DNA of 64,000 nt from assembly GCA_011009095.1 (NCBI GenBank), contig VTPC01091258.1:1-64000 (forward strand), in the 5' to 3' direction. The notes beneath the pieces are model-generated. The model was not told where the DNA came from. It saw only the letters and a list, made by a program, of their open reading frames with translations, and did not search any database. This document shows positions 12,133-24,108 of this stretch, in pieces. The stretch is from Ignelater luminosus. Taxonomy: Eukaryota > Arthropoda > Insecta > Coleoptera > Elateridae. Position 1 is the first letter of the stretch; every line of letters begins with the position of its first letter. The position numbers were made by a program, and so were the translations under genes.

Positions 12133-13757
12133 TTGCTTCGATTATTGTTTTCACTGATTGTAATGTTTATTTTTCGGTTAGTATGATATTAACGCTTGTT
12201 TTCAATGCTACACTAAAAATTCTTACGGAAAAAATCATAAATGTGTTAGGTATGGATAGCCACAAGATTGATTGAAAAAACGTAACGATTTTACCCAAAC
12301 TTAATGTGTTTGCCAGAATAAACAATCAGAATTTGCATTACAATGTTGTAATATCTATGCAGAATTCACCTTTTAACAGCTTGATTAGTGGTAAAGACTC
12401 GGTGCTATTATTGTTACGATAAACAAATTTACTTTACGATTTGCTTTCTTCAGGTGTTTCTTGTTAATATTTTAATTGTTTTATGCTTTATTCACCTTAT
12501 ATCTTACTTGTTGAACTTCCTTTGCTGTTTATCATCAAGAATTGCACACATTTAAGCTGGTCTTTTGTGATTTTTACCATGTACAAAGCTTTTTGGGTTG
12601 TACGGTACTAAAGTTGGAGACAATTGTTAGATGTCCACTGTCTGGTACGAGATAACTTCTTTATTATAATTACACTTTTATTCTTGGATAAACCACCAAA
12701 TTAGCCTTAAAAATTGCTTTCAAAAAATGTAGTTCATGTAGTCACGGAGGCAATTACTACATTTTTGCCGTTTTAGGTACAAATTTTATTGTAAAATTTA
12801 TGTAAAATGGTACAAAATTTTAAGCTTTAGAAAAAACCAAGGCAAAAAGTTAACAATTGATTATTAAAGTATTAATTTTCAATATAAACAATTAAGAATC
12901 TACAAACATTAAACCTAATTAGTACATTTTTTACATTATTAGAAATGAAACCAAAGCCAAGGGAATTTTGAACTTCCCAAGTGTTGCAACATTTTATTTT
13001 TATAAACTATTTCGCTTACATCCTATTCTAACAACAACGTTTTATAACTAATAAAATTTACATTCTAAATTCTAATATGAGCTTTTTATTTCAGATTAGA
13101 CTAGTTTTAACAAACTTGCATTTTTAAAGTAAAATCAACAAACAATAGCTTATTTTATTGATTTGAAGGCAGTGTTATCTTACAACTAAATAATTGAACA
13201 AACATAGACTGTATACAAAGTAACCTAAAGAGTAATTTTTTTTTATTTCACAACAAACGTTTAACAGTAACTTGTTTGCACTCTGAAAGCTATGTGTTCG
13301 TGTTTGTTAGATTGTATATTCGATTAATCTAACGCAAGTTACATATTTTCTTAGTATGATAGAACACCAAGAAGCTGATAAACCTTTCAAACAGTACCGA
13401 TTAGACATAAAATTATGTAATTTTGAAATGAAAAATGGAAGCATATACAATAATTTATTTCTTTAATCTGCAAGCTTTAAATATTGTTAAGGGTTGTAGA
13501 ACGTCACTGTATATAAATATACTATAGATAATGTGTCTTCCCCAATGGTGATGATGATGATGGTTAATACTTGCACAATTTAATTCTTTGGGGAAGGCAA
13601 ATTGTCTCTATAATTATAAATTAAAAAGAAACCAACAGATCCTACTAAGTCTGATAAAAACATTATCAAAAAACTTAAACTCAAGGGAAACATAGTAAAA
13701 ATATGTATTGACTGGTGATCCCTTTCATTTAAACAGCTATAAGCAGATTTGAACTGA
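12133..13757. other. AT-rich DNA, nothing recognised
   Basis: No supported features. The short TGATGATGATGATGG run at 13549-13563 is a minor simple repeat. Confidence 0.45.
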
Positions 13758-14535
13758 AACAAAAGCATTGATACAAAACCATATCAATCGTACTTCAGAT
13801 CTATTGAGCGGGAATCCGGTAAATACCCTAAATGGTTTTCGAACTTTGTAAACTCCAAGAAAAGATCTTTGAATTTTCTATTACCTATAAAAGATATCCA
13901 TGGAAACTCATTAACAAATGGAACCGATATATTTAATGCATTTACAACGTTTTTTAGGAATCATTATCTGAATAAGGCAGTAGATGCCAATCTAGACATT
14001 GAAAGTGAATTCTTTAATAATGTGTTCGTAACTAATTTAACATGCGAAGACATTACCGGTGCCATTCGATTCCTGGGTAGATAATATACCAAGCTACGTT
14101 GTTAAAGGCTGCGCAAGTTTTTTAATTTTTCCTTTGAAGAAAACCGTTACTTTATGATAATAAACTGCAGTTTAATATTAGTAAATGTCACTGTATGTTT
14201 ATTACAGGAAAACCTAACCTTATCGTCATTGATTATCGAACAGGCAGTACTTTGCCAAATCGTGTAAAATGCGTTACAGACTTAGGTGTCAGCTTTGATA
14301 GCGCCTTGCGATTTAACTGTCATTATGATAATATAATTAATTCAGCAACTAAACAATTTGAGTTTCTAATTTAAAATACCAGGTGTTTTAATAACCTTCA
14401 AAGTGTATTAACTCTTTATAATGCACTCGTAATATCTAAATTGGAACATGATGCTATTGTTTGGAATCCAGTCTATGCGTCTCATAGTTTACATATTGAA
14501 GTTATTCAGAAGAAATTTTTAAAATCAACCAATTT
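13758..14535 (+). pseudogene. LINE reverse transcriptase, internally deleted
   Basis: The first part (13758-14084, one open frame) matches the linker and start of the reverse transcriptase: YQSYFRSIERESGKYPKWF, FVNSKKRS and DIFNAFTTFFRNHY. A frameshift leads to DNIPSYVVKGCASFL at 14073-14120. Then, from about 14155, the sequence jumps to the C-terminal thumb region: LQFNISKCHCMFITGKPN, CVTDLGVSFDSALRFNCHY, VLTLYNALVISKLEHDAIVW and EVIQKKFL near 14520. The palm with the catalytic YADD/FADD motif is missing, so about 170 codons have been deleted. The layout fits a Jockey/CR1-group element like the pieces at 10.2-11.2 kb. Confidence 0.75.
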
Positions 14536-14599
14536 ACTAACGTAGTATTAAATTAATTTTTAGTAAATTAATAGCGGGGAGATATATATATAGAAAAAT

Positions 14600-14700
14600 A
14601 AGTTCTCGCGTGAGATTTGAACGCACATCTGCGATAATCCGTATCGCTGCCGACATTCAAGTAGCGTCTGGTATATTCTTCGGCACAACGAATGGTAGCA
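14600..14700 (-). repeat. tRNA-like SINE fragment
   Basis: On the minus strand an anticodon-like hairpin (gcgat, loop acggatt, atcgc; 14631-14647) is followed by a T-arm-like stretch with GTTCAAATC (14614-14622), four of five stem pairs holding. The loop lacks the U before the anticodon, and the ends do not pair as an acceptor stem, so this is not a working tRNA. A tRNA-derived SINE head is the best reading. It lies just after the LINE at 13758-14535. Confidence 0.4.
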
Positions 14701-15169
14701 ATTTTTCAAATTCTCAGCATTTACTACGACTGTTAGGAAGCTTAGTCTTATAAATTAGAAAATATTCTGGATGTATTAAGAAATAACAAAAGACTGTCAC
14801 TGTGGTTGTTTTTTCAAAATATATACACGTGGAATCTGTACAGATCCTGCTTATGTAACCTCGCACAATTTGAAATTGCGATTTAAATTCAACATGTAGC
14901 TACATATGTACAAAATATTGCTAAAAATTTGGCTTTTAAGAACTTCGTGCCTGAAAAAAATAATAATGTTTGCATCCGAAACACCAGGACTTTTGGTATG
15001 TTGTTCAATGTATGTTAACAAGTTCTACCTACAACTAAAACTTCATTGTTTTGATTTTCACAATGTTCAACCTCGAAACAACTACAATATTGAAAATATA
15101 TTTTAAGAATTACTCTTTTAGAATTGGAAATCCGTCTAAAGACTTATACTAGACTGCTGGTTTAAGCAA

Positions 15170-15310
15170 TTTCCTAGAATTTGACACCAACCGGATTAGA
15201 ATCGACTGTGTAGTTACAAATTTGTCCAAAGCTTCCTGTAATCGATGCCTTAACCACTTCTGGTATGGAAAAGACCATGTTCTAGACAACTTTAATTTTC
15301 AAAAAGTTAA
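15170..15310 (+). pseudogene. possible LINE endonuclease scrap
   Basis: The frame reads FDTNRIRIDCVVTNLSKASC, then with a frameshift VIDALTTSGMEKDHV and LDNFNF. The pattern of Cys/Ile-Asp, Val-x-Thr-Asn and a late Asp-His resembles the end of a LINE apurinic endonuclease (usual CIDNIxTN...SDH). It is short and broken, so the call is tentative. Confidence 0.3.
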
Positions 15311-18300
15311 AGTCTGACACTTAAAACAAGGCGAGTGTGTTAAGAAATTTCTTTACGTAAAATTCTCAGCATTCTTTTTCTTTTCTATCTTCTCCTTAAA
15401 ACCTAGAGAATATTTCAACTATTTTCTTCTAAGTTTCAAGTACTTTAATAGACGCACTAACGTCAATCTCGACTCTATCATCTGATTAAATAACTACTTT
15501 TTGTTGCCTTAGTGCTGAAAATTTGCATTTTTTAAAATTATGCAACAACCAGTACTAACTTTGTATCTTAGAGTTGAGGTTATATTTACTACATTTACGG
15601 AAGGCACCTGCCTGAAACGTCATCACATCTTTTTCTTATTTGAATTGTTTCAATGCAAGGTGCCTTTTCTGGATTTGTAACCTTTTTCAGCAAAGCTTTC
15701 AAATTCACCAAATATCAAAAAGGATACATTAAATGAATAATATGCTGATATCAAATAAACTACAAAGGTGTAACCTTCAGGAGACTGAAAGCAATCACAA
15801 GTACCTTGGCTTCCATAACATGAATTCAAAACTAGTCCGTACTTTTACTACTTACAGTGTAAAAGGGAGATATTAACAATTTTTTTAACAAAAAACCTAA
15901 ATCATGGTTATCGTTTTAATCCAAAATCATTTATTTCAAGAGAATTAGGTTTTTCCACATTACTAGCAAGATCAAATCGTAACCAAAATTTCGAGCAAGG
16001 ATCTGGTAATCGTGGTTATTTTTCTAGACAAGGTAAATTATAATTGTTCATTTGCTAATTAAACTAATGTTTATTTCCAACGCGTATGTACTTATTCCCA
16101 CTTCAGTTTTTGGAAAAGAGTTAGCCGTATTTACGACAAATCTTTTGACGAACTATTCGCGTTGTACTGCTTTATTGTTGTTTTTTTCATTCTTGCGAAA
16201 CCTTTTGTTATAGTGTACGTTTCAAACGATGATCAAATAATAACACAATGTCTTGTCGCTTAGCCTAATAAAACTTATGAATTTTCTAAGCGCTTTTGAT
16301 CTGTTGCTGCTTGGTAAATCTAACTGTTTAGTGGCGTTTTTGATAGCTTTTCTCAGTACACCTATTTTGTCGTTAGTCCATTAAGCTCAATAACTTTGAA
16401 TAAGTAAAGCTAGATCTCCTTTTCTCTTTCAACCCGACCTTTTTAACACACCCTTTCTCTAAGAATTGGGACAAGGTCAGGATTCTTTTTTTGTTGGCTT
16501 TCATAGCCTCTTTGATGCTTATTAGTCAAATCTCATTTCTCTTTATCATTATAGTTTCTTTAGATATTCTTCATTCGACGACAGTGGCCACAATACTCTG
16601 ACTTGGGCTTTTTAGGCAAAGTATGAGAAATGTAGGTTTATCTTATATTGATCTTAAACTTGCATCTGTCAAAAGCCATTCTTAAGTCAGATGTAGATAA
16701 TCATTCCTACTCAGAAAGAACATAGATGTTATATGTGAAATAATATGTAGCGCTCTTCTCCCGTGACATCACGAAGGAATCCGCCTTCTAAAGATAAAAA
16801 TACAAAAAATACGTGGTTGTCAATAACCTGAAATTAAATTCCATAAAAACAGAAGTCCGAAACTTGTTATAACTTGAGGTAATGTAGATATATTATTATT
16901 CACTATCAATGATAATGAAGTTAAATTTAGTAAAGTTCCTTTTAACTTTATATTGTAAGTTTTTTTTTTGAAATTATTTAGACACTCACGATACTTTTTA
17001 TGTTTCATTTGTACTTATCAATATGTTTTTCTTCATTACTTCATAGTCGATTTTAACCTTTTTTTATATTGAAACAATTAAAACGTGTATTGGCACGCAC
17101 CATTTACTATCGTTGTTTCATTGCATGTTCACAAAATCTTGTAAAATTTTAAATTACTATATCATTGTATACATCTGTAGAAGTCACACAAAGTAAAAGT
17201 TTTATTAACCAATTACTATATGTATATAACATTAAAATATAATTCCAATTTTTAAACATTTTATCTTTTTTTTATAATTTTTTATTGTTATTTATTGATA
17301 AAAAGCATTATCAGTAAACTTCTTTTTTTTCAAACTAAACTTTTATCTAACAACATTAAATTTAGGTCAAACTAAAATAATTAACTTTTGTAATGAATAA
17401 TACGTTCTAAAACTAATACAATTTTAAATATCTTTAAATATTTAGACTCAATTCACTGAATAATTGGAATATTGTAACAAGTTATGCTCATTATAAGTAT
17501 TTATTTACATCGGCATTATTGTGGTTTTCTTGTATTTAAATTATTCAAACATAAATATCATCACAATAGTTATTGTTCATTCTATCTTCTACATTAAGAC
17601 AACCAATAGTCAAATCTTTGCGGGGTAATTTTCTTATTGACTGATGAAAAATAATTCACTTGTGTGTATATTTAGCTCTCGAAATGACTTACATTATTAA
17701 TTGTATTCAAATGTGAATAATTTATACAAACATAACGTTAGGTATGCATTGATGTTTGTGCGCTGAATATTAAAAACTTACAACCAAACTTATAATTGGA
17801 AGTATATGCTTCAGTCAGACTGCAAATATTAAAAATAAAATCGCAGGAGGTAGTTTGAAATTATTAACAAATTTGAAAGGATTTATTTAATTTCACATTG
17901 TATCTGCTTCCTACAAGGCAATTAATTATTAATTTCTTTACTCATATATTTTAATTTTTATTTACAATTAATTAGTAAATGCGTGAAACGTATTGTGTAG
18001 GGCATACTATAAGCAGAATGATGATATTTATTACTGAATTAATTAAAATACAAGAAAGCCACGATAATGTTAATGCAAGTTTATAATATTCAGATTGTTC
18101 AAAAGATAGAGTCTAAATATACAAAAATATAGATCTTCTGATCTCTCCCCACTTGATTTTTTTTCTTTGGAGGTATTTAAAATTAAAACCTCGATATTTT
18201 GAGTGATACATACTTAATTCTAAATAGGGTAAACGCACCTAATTACGTCCAGCTCCAGCCGTCCACCAACGAATCAATTATTGTTTTATAAATAAATTAT

Positions 18301-19695
18301 GGCACCATAAATAACGGAGATTTTTAGCTTTGTGTTATCTACCATCCTTCGTTCGAAAGATTATGTTACATTCATGTTAATTATTAGCATTTATTTACTG
18401 CCAGTACGTGATTGTGTTTACTACGACTGCCATTGAGTGCGTTTTTATTAACGAGAAACGGTTGCATTCTAGGTACGATTTGCGCATTTTTGTGAACATA
18501 TTGGTAAAAAGTTTTGTTTGATAAATTAAAGCAATGGTCCTTCTTAATATTTAATACACAAAATCCTGGATTTTAATTAAACAAATGTCGAAAATAAGGT
18601 AGGCAGAAAATAAGGTATTCACAGATTCGTCTAGTTACCCGCTCGCCGCCTTCCACTGTCGTGCAGTAGGTATTCCACAATACTGAGATTTTATATTATT
18701 GTTGCTCGACTTTTTAATTTAATTTTGATGATAAGCACCCACATTTATTAATCTTTCCATCATTTATTTGATGGTTATTAGTCTCTTCAAAAAAAAATCT
18801 AATTTTAGGAAGTCAACATGTCCAAACAACCAACTTAAGTCAAAAATTAACTTTTAAAGAGTATCATGTAGATAGTAGGAATTAAATTCATTTGTTTATT
18901 AATTATTACTTATTTTGTATTTGCATGTATTTTTTAAAATAAGTTCTTTTCGTTTCAATAAATCGTTTATGAGCAAATGCAAGAAACGCATAAAATTGTT
19001 AAATTATTTTATGCTTATGGCGAGTAACGAAGATATCGCTAAAACAGATTTAATTTGCCAAACATGTGATCCGAATGAAGCTTCCAAGAACTCGTATGTA
19101 ATCATTTAAGAAATAATCATGCATCACGTTTATACGATGTTTACAGCTTTGTTTCTTTAAAGGGCGGCTACTAGGACCTCGACGGCGGATTTCTAGTAAA
19201 TAGCGGCGGATTACGCGACCAAAGTGTCGGTTTTAATGAATTATTTTTTTCTCATATAAAACTAAACGTTTAATGGTTTTTGACGATTGACTATGTATAT
19301 TGTTCTTTAAATAAATTATATTTCGTTGGTTTGGCAGAATAAGGAAACACAAGCAGGTTGAGGTTAATATATTTATTTATTACAGAATATAATAGTGAAA
19401 CTTTTGGAATATACAGCTTAATACGTTACGTTATGCTGCTTGTACGGTGTTTTTAACTAAACTGGCTTGACCTGAATGGTCACACCTGTTAAAACTTAAA
19501 ACTAAACCCAAAACTGACCCTTAAATGCTATTGTTCTATTTTTGTCCTTCCGAGAACTACTAACTAACATATGCTTTAACTCTACTCGTGGTTTTTGTAA
19601 AAGTCTTATTTTCGGTTCTTCTAATTCCGAGAATTCTTTACATATATCATTTAAATATGCATAACCACACAGAAAGTTTCATTGATAAATATTAT
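15311..19695. other. AT-rich DNA, nothing recognised
   Basis: More than 4 kb without a supported feature. A minus-strand stretch near 16400-16600 is partly open (KKRILTLSQFLEKG) but has many stops and no motif I recognise. A small GC-richer patch lies at 19150-19225. The ORF at 18915-19109 looks like chance. Confidence 0.4.
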
Positions 19696-19699
19696 TTCG

Positions 19700-19925
19700 T
19701 TTTAAATTTAAACGAATTTGAACTTCAACTATTTTTTAGGTGGCAGGGGATTGGTGCTTTTACCCTACCCGAAAGAAAAAAATCAAATGGGGTGAGATCA
19801 GGGAGATCTAGCCTGCTATTTCATTGGACTACCTCTTCCTATCCATCTGTTAGGAAAGACTTCATCTAGGTATTCTCCAACACGAAGTGAATAATGTGGT
19901 AGTGCACCAGACAGTAAAACATTAA
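19700..19925 (-). pseudogene. mariner-superfamily DDE transposase fragment
   Basis: The minus strand reads SGALPHYSLRVGEYLDEVFP, NRWIGRGSPMK, a stop, then ARSPDLTPFDFFLSG. This spans the second and third acidic residues of the DDE/D transposase found in many insect elements (usual QQDGAPPHY...NRWIGR...WPARSPDLTPLDFFLWG). The second catalytic Asp is changed (SGA in place of DGA). Only this core block survives. Three similar copies lie elsewhere in the window (28.5, 42.3 and 44.1 kb). Confidence 0.75.
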
Positions 19926-21947
19926 AATTTCAAGATTAGTTATTTTCGTCAAATCCTTTATACGTTTTATCTCTAAAACTACTAATTGTAAATACCACAT
20001 GTGGAGTATTGCTGAACTCACAAAAAAATCTACCTTTTATTTCTTGCTAAAAAATAAGAGGGTTCCTTAAAAAAGTCGATGACGTCATTGGTCTCAGAGT
20101 GATAAACCAAAAAATTAAAATTAACGTCCATAAAATCCGGAGGAAAAATCAAATTGAAGTGTCCGAGCTTTTCTTCTAAACAGCGATAATAAAAAAAATA
20201 TGAATATTATTCCTTACTTTATATACAAACTGTATATTTTATAGTTATGTTATAAATATAAAATTAAACAGCATTTCAAAGCCTGGATAATAATTTATGT
20301 TATGAAATATTGTGCTGTACAGTACTGAAATAGTTACATAAAAAGTTTAGTTATATACACCATTACAATAGGTTTAATAAAGTAATGTATTACTCCGTCT
20401 GTCGTTCAATTCCTTATTAAAACAGTTTTTAGACAAACTCAAAAAGTTTTCCACGGTAGATAACGAAATCCTTAATGGCTTTTTAACCAGTTATCTATAA
20501 AGGTGTGAAAAATAACTTGAGTGTCAAGTTACAATGATAACAATATTTGAAGGAGTAAATATCATTAACGAGTCGTCGATGTCCCTTTGTTTCGCATATG
20601 CCGCTTGCACATTTATTATTGTTATCATTGTAACCCGATACCCATAAAATTATTTTAGTAAGTTATCACTTACCAGTGTTATAAACTCGTGAATAAGAAG
20701 AGTAACAACCGTAACTGTTATCTTTTAAAACGTGTGTATTGCTATGAAAACAAGTTTTTATGTACCTAATATATTATTTGGTAAAATATCTGCCGACTTT
20801 TGGTCTAGGAGCGTTTTTGTTTTATTTATAGCTTTATCTAATTCTGACGGCCATAAATAATGTTCTGTAAACTAACATGTTTTAAAGAAAAGCGTCGGTG
20901 TAATTTATGGTACTATACTTTAAAACAATTGCGCAAGAATAAGAATATAAAATTAATTTTCTTCACTTTAAACAAGCTGCAGTTAAAAACAGAAAGTGTA
21001 TTCAGTTTCTTTACCGACTACCTGCTTCCTGAATAATTTAAAGTTGAGAATCGAAATTATTATAAATTTTAAATAAATATACTTGTCATCATAATCTCTG
21101 CAGACAACATTATTTTTTTAAGACGATTTACAAAACTAACAACAGAAACATTTCTAACTCTCTGTGTAATTATCAAGTTAGGTGTAAACTGGGTTAGTTG
21201 CTTGTTACAAGTCTATCGCTTCAGCGTAGTGATGCTTTTATCTATAACACAACTATCGACCAAGCGAAACAAGCACTTCTCTGCATTGCAATTAAAAACC
21301 AAATTCTATTTCCATCGGTGGTTTGGTATATTTAATTACTGTTGTGTCGATTTGATCGCTGAAAGAATTAGACTGGTTAGTCGGAAAAATAGCACAGTAG
21401 CTTCATACCCGTCGAAATGTTATAGAAACCCCACTTCATGTAAAAGTTACTTAAATTAAATTAAATTAATAAATTCTATTAGTATTCACAAAACCACTGT
21501 CCAGACTCTAGAATGTTATTTATTTTCTTTGGTAGTACTAAAGTTTGTACCCTTAGGTAGGAAAACTTCCAAGTAAATGTAGAAACAAATGTTAAGTAGG
21601 CGCTGCTTTAACATGTAAATTACATATTTAGTTGATACAAAACAATGTAAATTGGATACTTAAAAATGTTATAACGTATAAGTAGCCAATATAAGTTAAC
21701 AAAAACAAACAAGCGAATGCTAAACAAATGAAACAAACAAAAATCAGTGAAAGTAATACAAAATGCAGGGATATTAAATCAATAGAATTGTGTTCCTCAA
21801 TGTTAAATGTATAGCGTCTGTGAAAAATTGCTTCACAAATGAAAAAATTTGTTAATATTGACTTTTCGATAACAAAATCACTCTTTCAAGAGTGTTTTGT
21901 TTCCACTTAATGTTGATTAACTCTACGCAAATTATCCTTTTTTTATA
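19926..21947. other. AT-rich DNA with one perfect inverted repeat
   Basis: No genes are supported. The only clear structure is the 17-bp inverted repeat listed separately at 20528-20634. The 85-codon ORF at 21202-21459 has no recognisable motif. Confidence 0.4.
20528..20634. repeat. 17-bp perfect inverted repeat
   Basis: gttacaatgataacaat at 20528-20544 is the exact reverse complement of the sequence at 20618-20634, with a 73-bp spacer that includes a GC-richer stretch. It could be the ends of a tiny MITE or a chance hairpin. No duplication was seen beside it. Confidence 0.5.
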
Positions 21948-22400
21948 CAGAGTGAGCAAGAACTAACTTTTTCGATGAGCCTACTAGTAAAGATGAAGAG
22001 GTGGTTAAACACTAACTTTCCTAATAAATGATATAGAAGAGGCACAAATCAAGGCTAAAGGTTGTGTCACTGGTCCGCAAAGTCACCAGACCTCAAGCCA
22101 CTCGATTAGTTTTTGTAGAAGACGCTTAAAGAAAGGGTTTATAAGACCCGATCAGAAAATAACGTACTTAGGGCGGACCCGATGAAGAGAATGAATGAAG
22201 AATGTCAAGAATTGCATTTACATTTAATGTAAGAAAATAACTATGGTTAGTTTTTGTATATCTCGTATACAACGAAACAATTCTGGTGGTACAGTCATTT
22301 AAGTGAAAGCAAAACTTTTTTGAAATCGTGACTTTTTGTCGAAAAATCAATATTAACAAAGTTTTCCATTTGTCAAACAATTCTCCACACACCCTTTATA
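21948..22400 (+). mobile_element. internally deleted DDE transposon remnant
   Basis: The left end tatacagagtgagcaag (21948) has a TA edge as in Tc1/mariner elements. From about 22072 the plus strand reads SAKSPDLKPLD, a stop, then TLKERVYKTRSENNVLRADP and MNEECQEL. This corresponds to the third catalytic motif (SPDLxPLD) and the C-terminal end of the same transposase group as 19700-19925. A possible right end, ccacacaccctttata, is at 22385-22400. Most of the coding region is deleted. The minus and plus ORFs at 22168-22540 are shadows. Confidence 0.5.
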
Positions 22401-22799
22401 GTTTGCATCATCTGGTTACACTGATGACTACTTCAATATTTCTTGTATCACTATGTGTAGTTTACATGTTAAACGGCGTTTGCTTAGTTGTAATAAATGT
22501 TTACATTTTACTCGGGTGTTTTCCCATGTACCTAGGATAGCACGGTGATATTTAAAAGATTAAATGGAAATGATTCTCACTTTAAAACTTTTTCAGCCAA
22601 TGTGTTTTTAACATCTTTTATATGCTTTTTCAACAAATTTTTAAAAATTCTTATGGTGGTTTCTTTATTTTCAAAAAAATGTGCATTTTACCCAAAAGAA
22701 ATGAGAAATAATTGTTTTTTCCCTTAATATTGTCTCTTAGATCTAATTTTTTTTGGAATGTTATGCATTAAAATACACATTATATTTCACTTTCTCCCT
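22401..22799. other. AT-rich spacer
   Basis: Nothing recognised; the 60-codon ORF at 22545-22727 is AT-driven. Confidence 0.4.
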
Positions 22800-22839
22800 C
22801 AACCACCCCCACCCTAGAATTCAAGTCAAGTCAATCGTC

Positions 22840-22894
22840 GGGTGGGTGGGTGCGTGCGTGCGTGTGTGTGTGCGCGCGCGCGCGCGCGTGTGTA

Positions 22895-22934
<40 letters not shown>

Positions 22935-22938
22935 TGTA
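22840..22938. repeat. TG/CG dinucleotide microsatellite
   Basis: Mixed (GGTG)n, (CGTG)n, (CG)n and (TG)n runs. They lie at the 3' side of the minus-strand LINE and probably grew from its tail. Long ORFs read through it in several frames are artefacts. Confidence 0.9.
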
Positions 22939-23196
22939 GCGGCAGCAGCAGTTTGGTGTTGTGGGGTGGTGGTGCAGCGGCGGTTCCTCGGTGAAGCAAC
23001 ATCGGAGGAGAAGGGGTGTTGGTGGTGGGTACGTGGAAATTTCTGTTCCGGCATTTGCCTTGACCACTAGGGGAAACCACGAAAAACCCTAGTGAGAACA
23101 GTCGGCCCGGGGATGTCCCGGACCTCCCGAATGCAACGTGGCGCCAGGACGCTGCCTACGTGCTCGGTAGTTTCGCGGAGGACTGTGGCTGGGGAC

Positions 23197-24108
23197 TTAT
23201 CTATAGATAAGTGGGGTGTCAAGAAGTATGTCCATCAATTCGGGGGAGAGGTTCTCGGCACGTCTCATCATGATGGAGGGCGGGTGTTTGGGTTTTCTTT
23301 TGGGTCTTCTGTGGGCGGCCAGAGCCCGGGTTCTTAAGATGTCGAGAACGTGCTCTCTGTTTTGTTCGACCGCCCTGCTCACATATCGACCCCTCATGAA
23401 TTCGAGGCGCGCATCTACAGGAGGAATACTCGCCCTGTCGCAGACTTCTTCCGAGGTGAAGAAGCGCTCCAGCCGGAAAATCCTCCTGCAGATGGCCCTC
23501 TCTTTCTGTCAGAGTCTTCTGATCGCATATGGCGGTGCGGAGCCGAAGACTGTGAATCGGTAGTCGATCACGGGTGTTATGAAAGTTTTGTAGGTGTGAA
23601 GTAGCGTCCTAGGGTGGCAGCCTGGAATGCCACCGCAGAGTCTAGAGAGCAAGCCGCTGCGCTGCTGGACAACGTCCAGGCAGTGCTTCAGCTCGTCGCT
23701 CCATCTCAGCGTGGGGGTGAAAGTGATGCCAAGGTATTTGACAAATGGCGAAAGTTGGAGGCGCGAGCCCCACAGTTCCAGGCGGACGTCGTCGGGATCG
23801 AATCTGGCCGTGTGGTTGTAGTCGGGGTGGCGGAATAAGATGAGGTTGGTTTTCTGGGGGTTTGGTCTGACTCTCCACTTTCGGAACCAAGTCTCCAGGC
23901 GTCCTAGTTCGTACGCCAGGATTCTGGATCCCTCGGCGGAGCTTCGAGACGTCACCCAAAGGGCTGTGTCGTCCGCGAATTGCGAGAAGCGGACCTCCGG
24001 CTCTTCTAGGTGAGGGATGTCGTGGCAGAAGAAGATGAATAGAAGAGGAGAAAGAATGGACCCCTGGGGGACGCCGGCCCCTAGAATTCTAAATGGTACT
24101 ACGACATG
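23197..24108 (-). pseudogene. LINE ORF2, reverse transcriptase C-terminal part
   Basis: This is the catalytic half and tail of a reverse transcriptase, which copies LINE RNA at the target site. It opens with RILGAGVPQGSILSPLLFIF (motif before the active site), then RFSQFADDTALW with the catalytic FADD near 23955-23985. The thumb follows: LETWFRKWRVRPNPQKTNLI and VKYLGITFTPTLRWSDEL. Further on are RAICRRIFRLERFF and the end DTPLIYR. The frame is open for about 304 codons except for one TGA at 23509-23511 (after PYAIRRL), probably from CGA. The N-terminal endonuclease and most of the fingers are absent by 5' truncation. Little decay suggests a fairly recent insertion. Confidence 0.8.

Larger units (their letters stand above)
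22800..24108 (-). mobile_element. 5'-truncated GC-rich LINE with (CA)n tail
   Basis: This block is clearly GC-richer than its surroundings. On the minus strand it holds the end of a non-LTR retrotransposon ORF2 (23197-24108), a 3' UTR (about 22940-23196) containing tttcgtggtttcccc and caaatgccgg, and a CA/CG dinucleotide tail (22840-22938). The UTR motif resembles those of Jockey-type and related insect LINEs. The 5' edge falls where the sequence turns AT-rich near 24100. Target-site duplications were not found. Confidence 0.7.

Noticed and set aside
14600..14700. A functional tRNA gene.
   Set aside because: The acceptor stem does not pair and the base before the anticodon is not U.
22753..23080. 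Several overlapping 77-105-codon ORFs on both strands.
   Set aside because: They read through the TG/CG microsatellite, which lacks stops in every frame; the real coding sequence nearby is the LINE ORF2.
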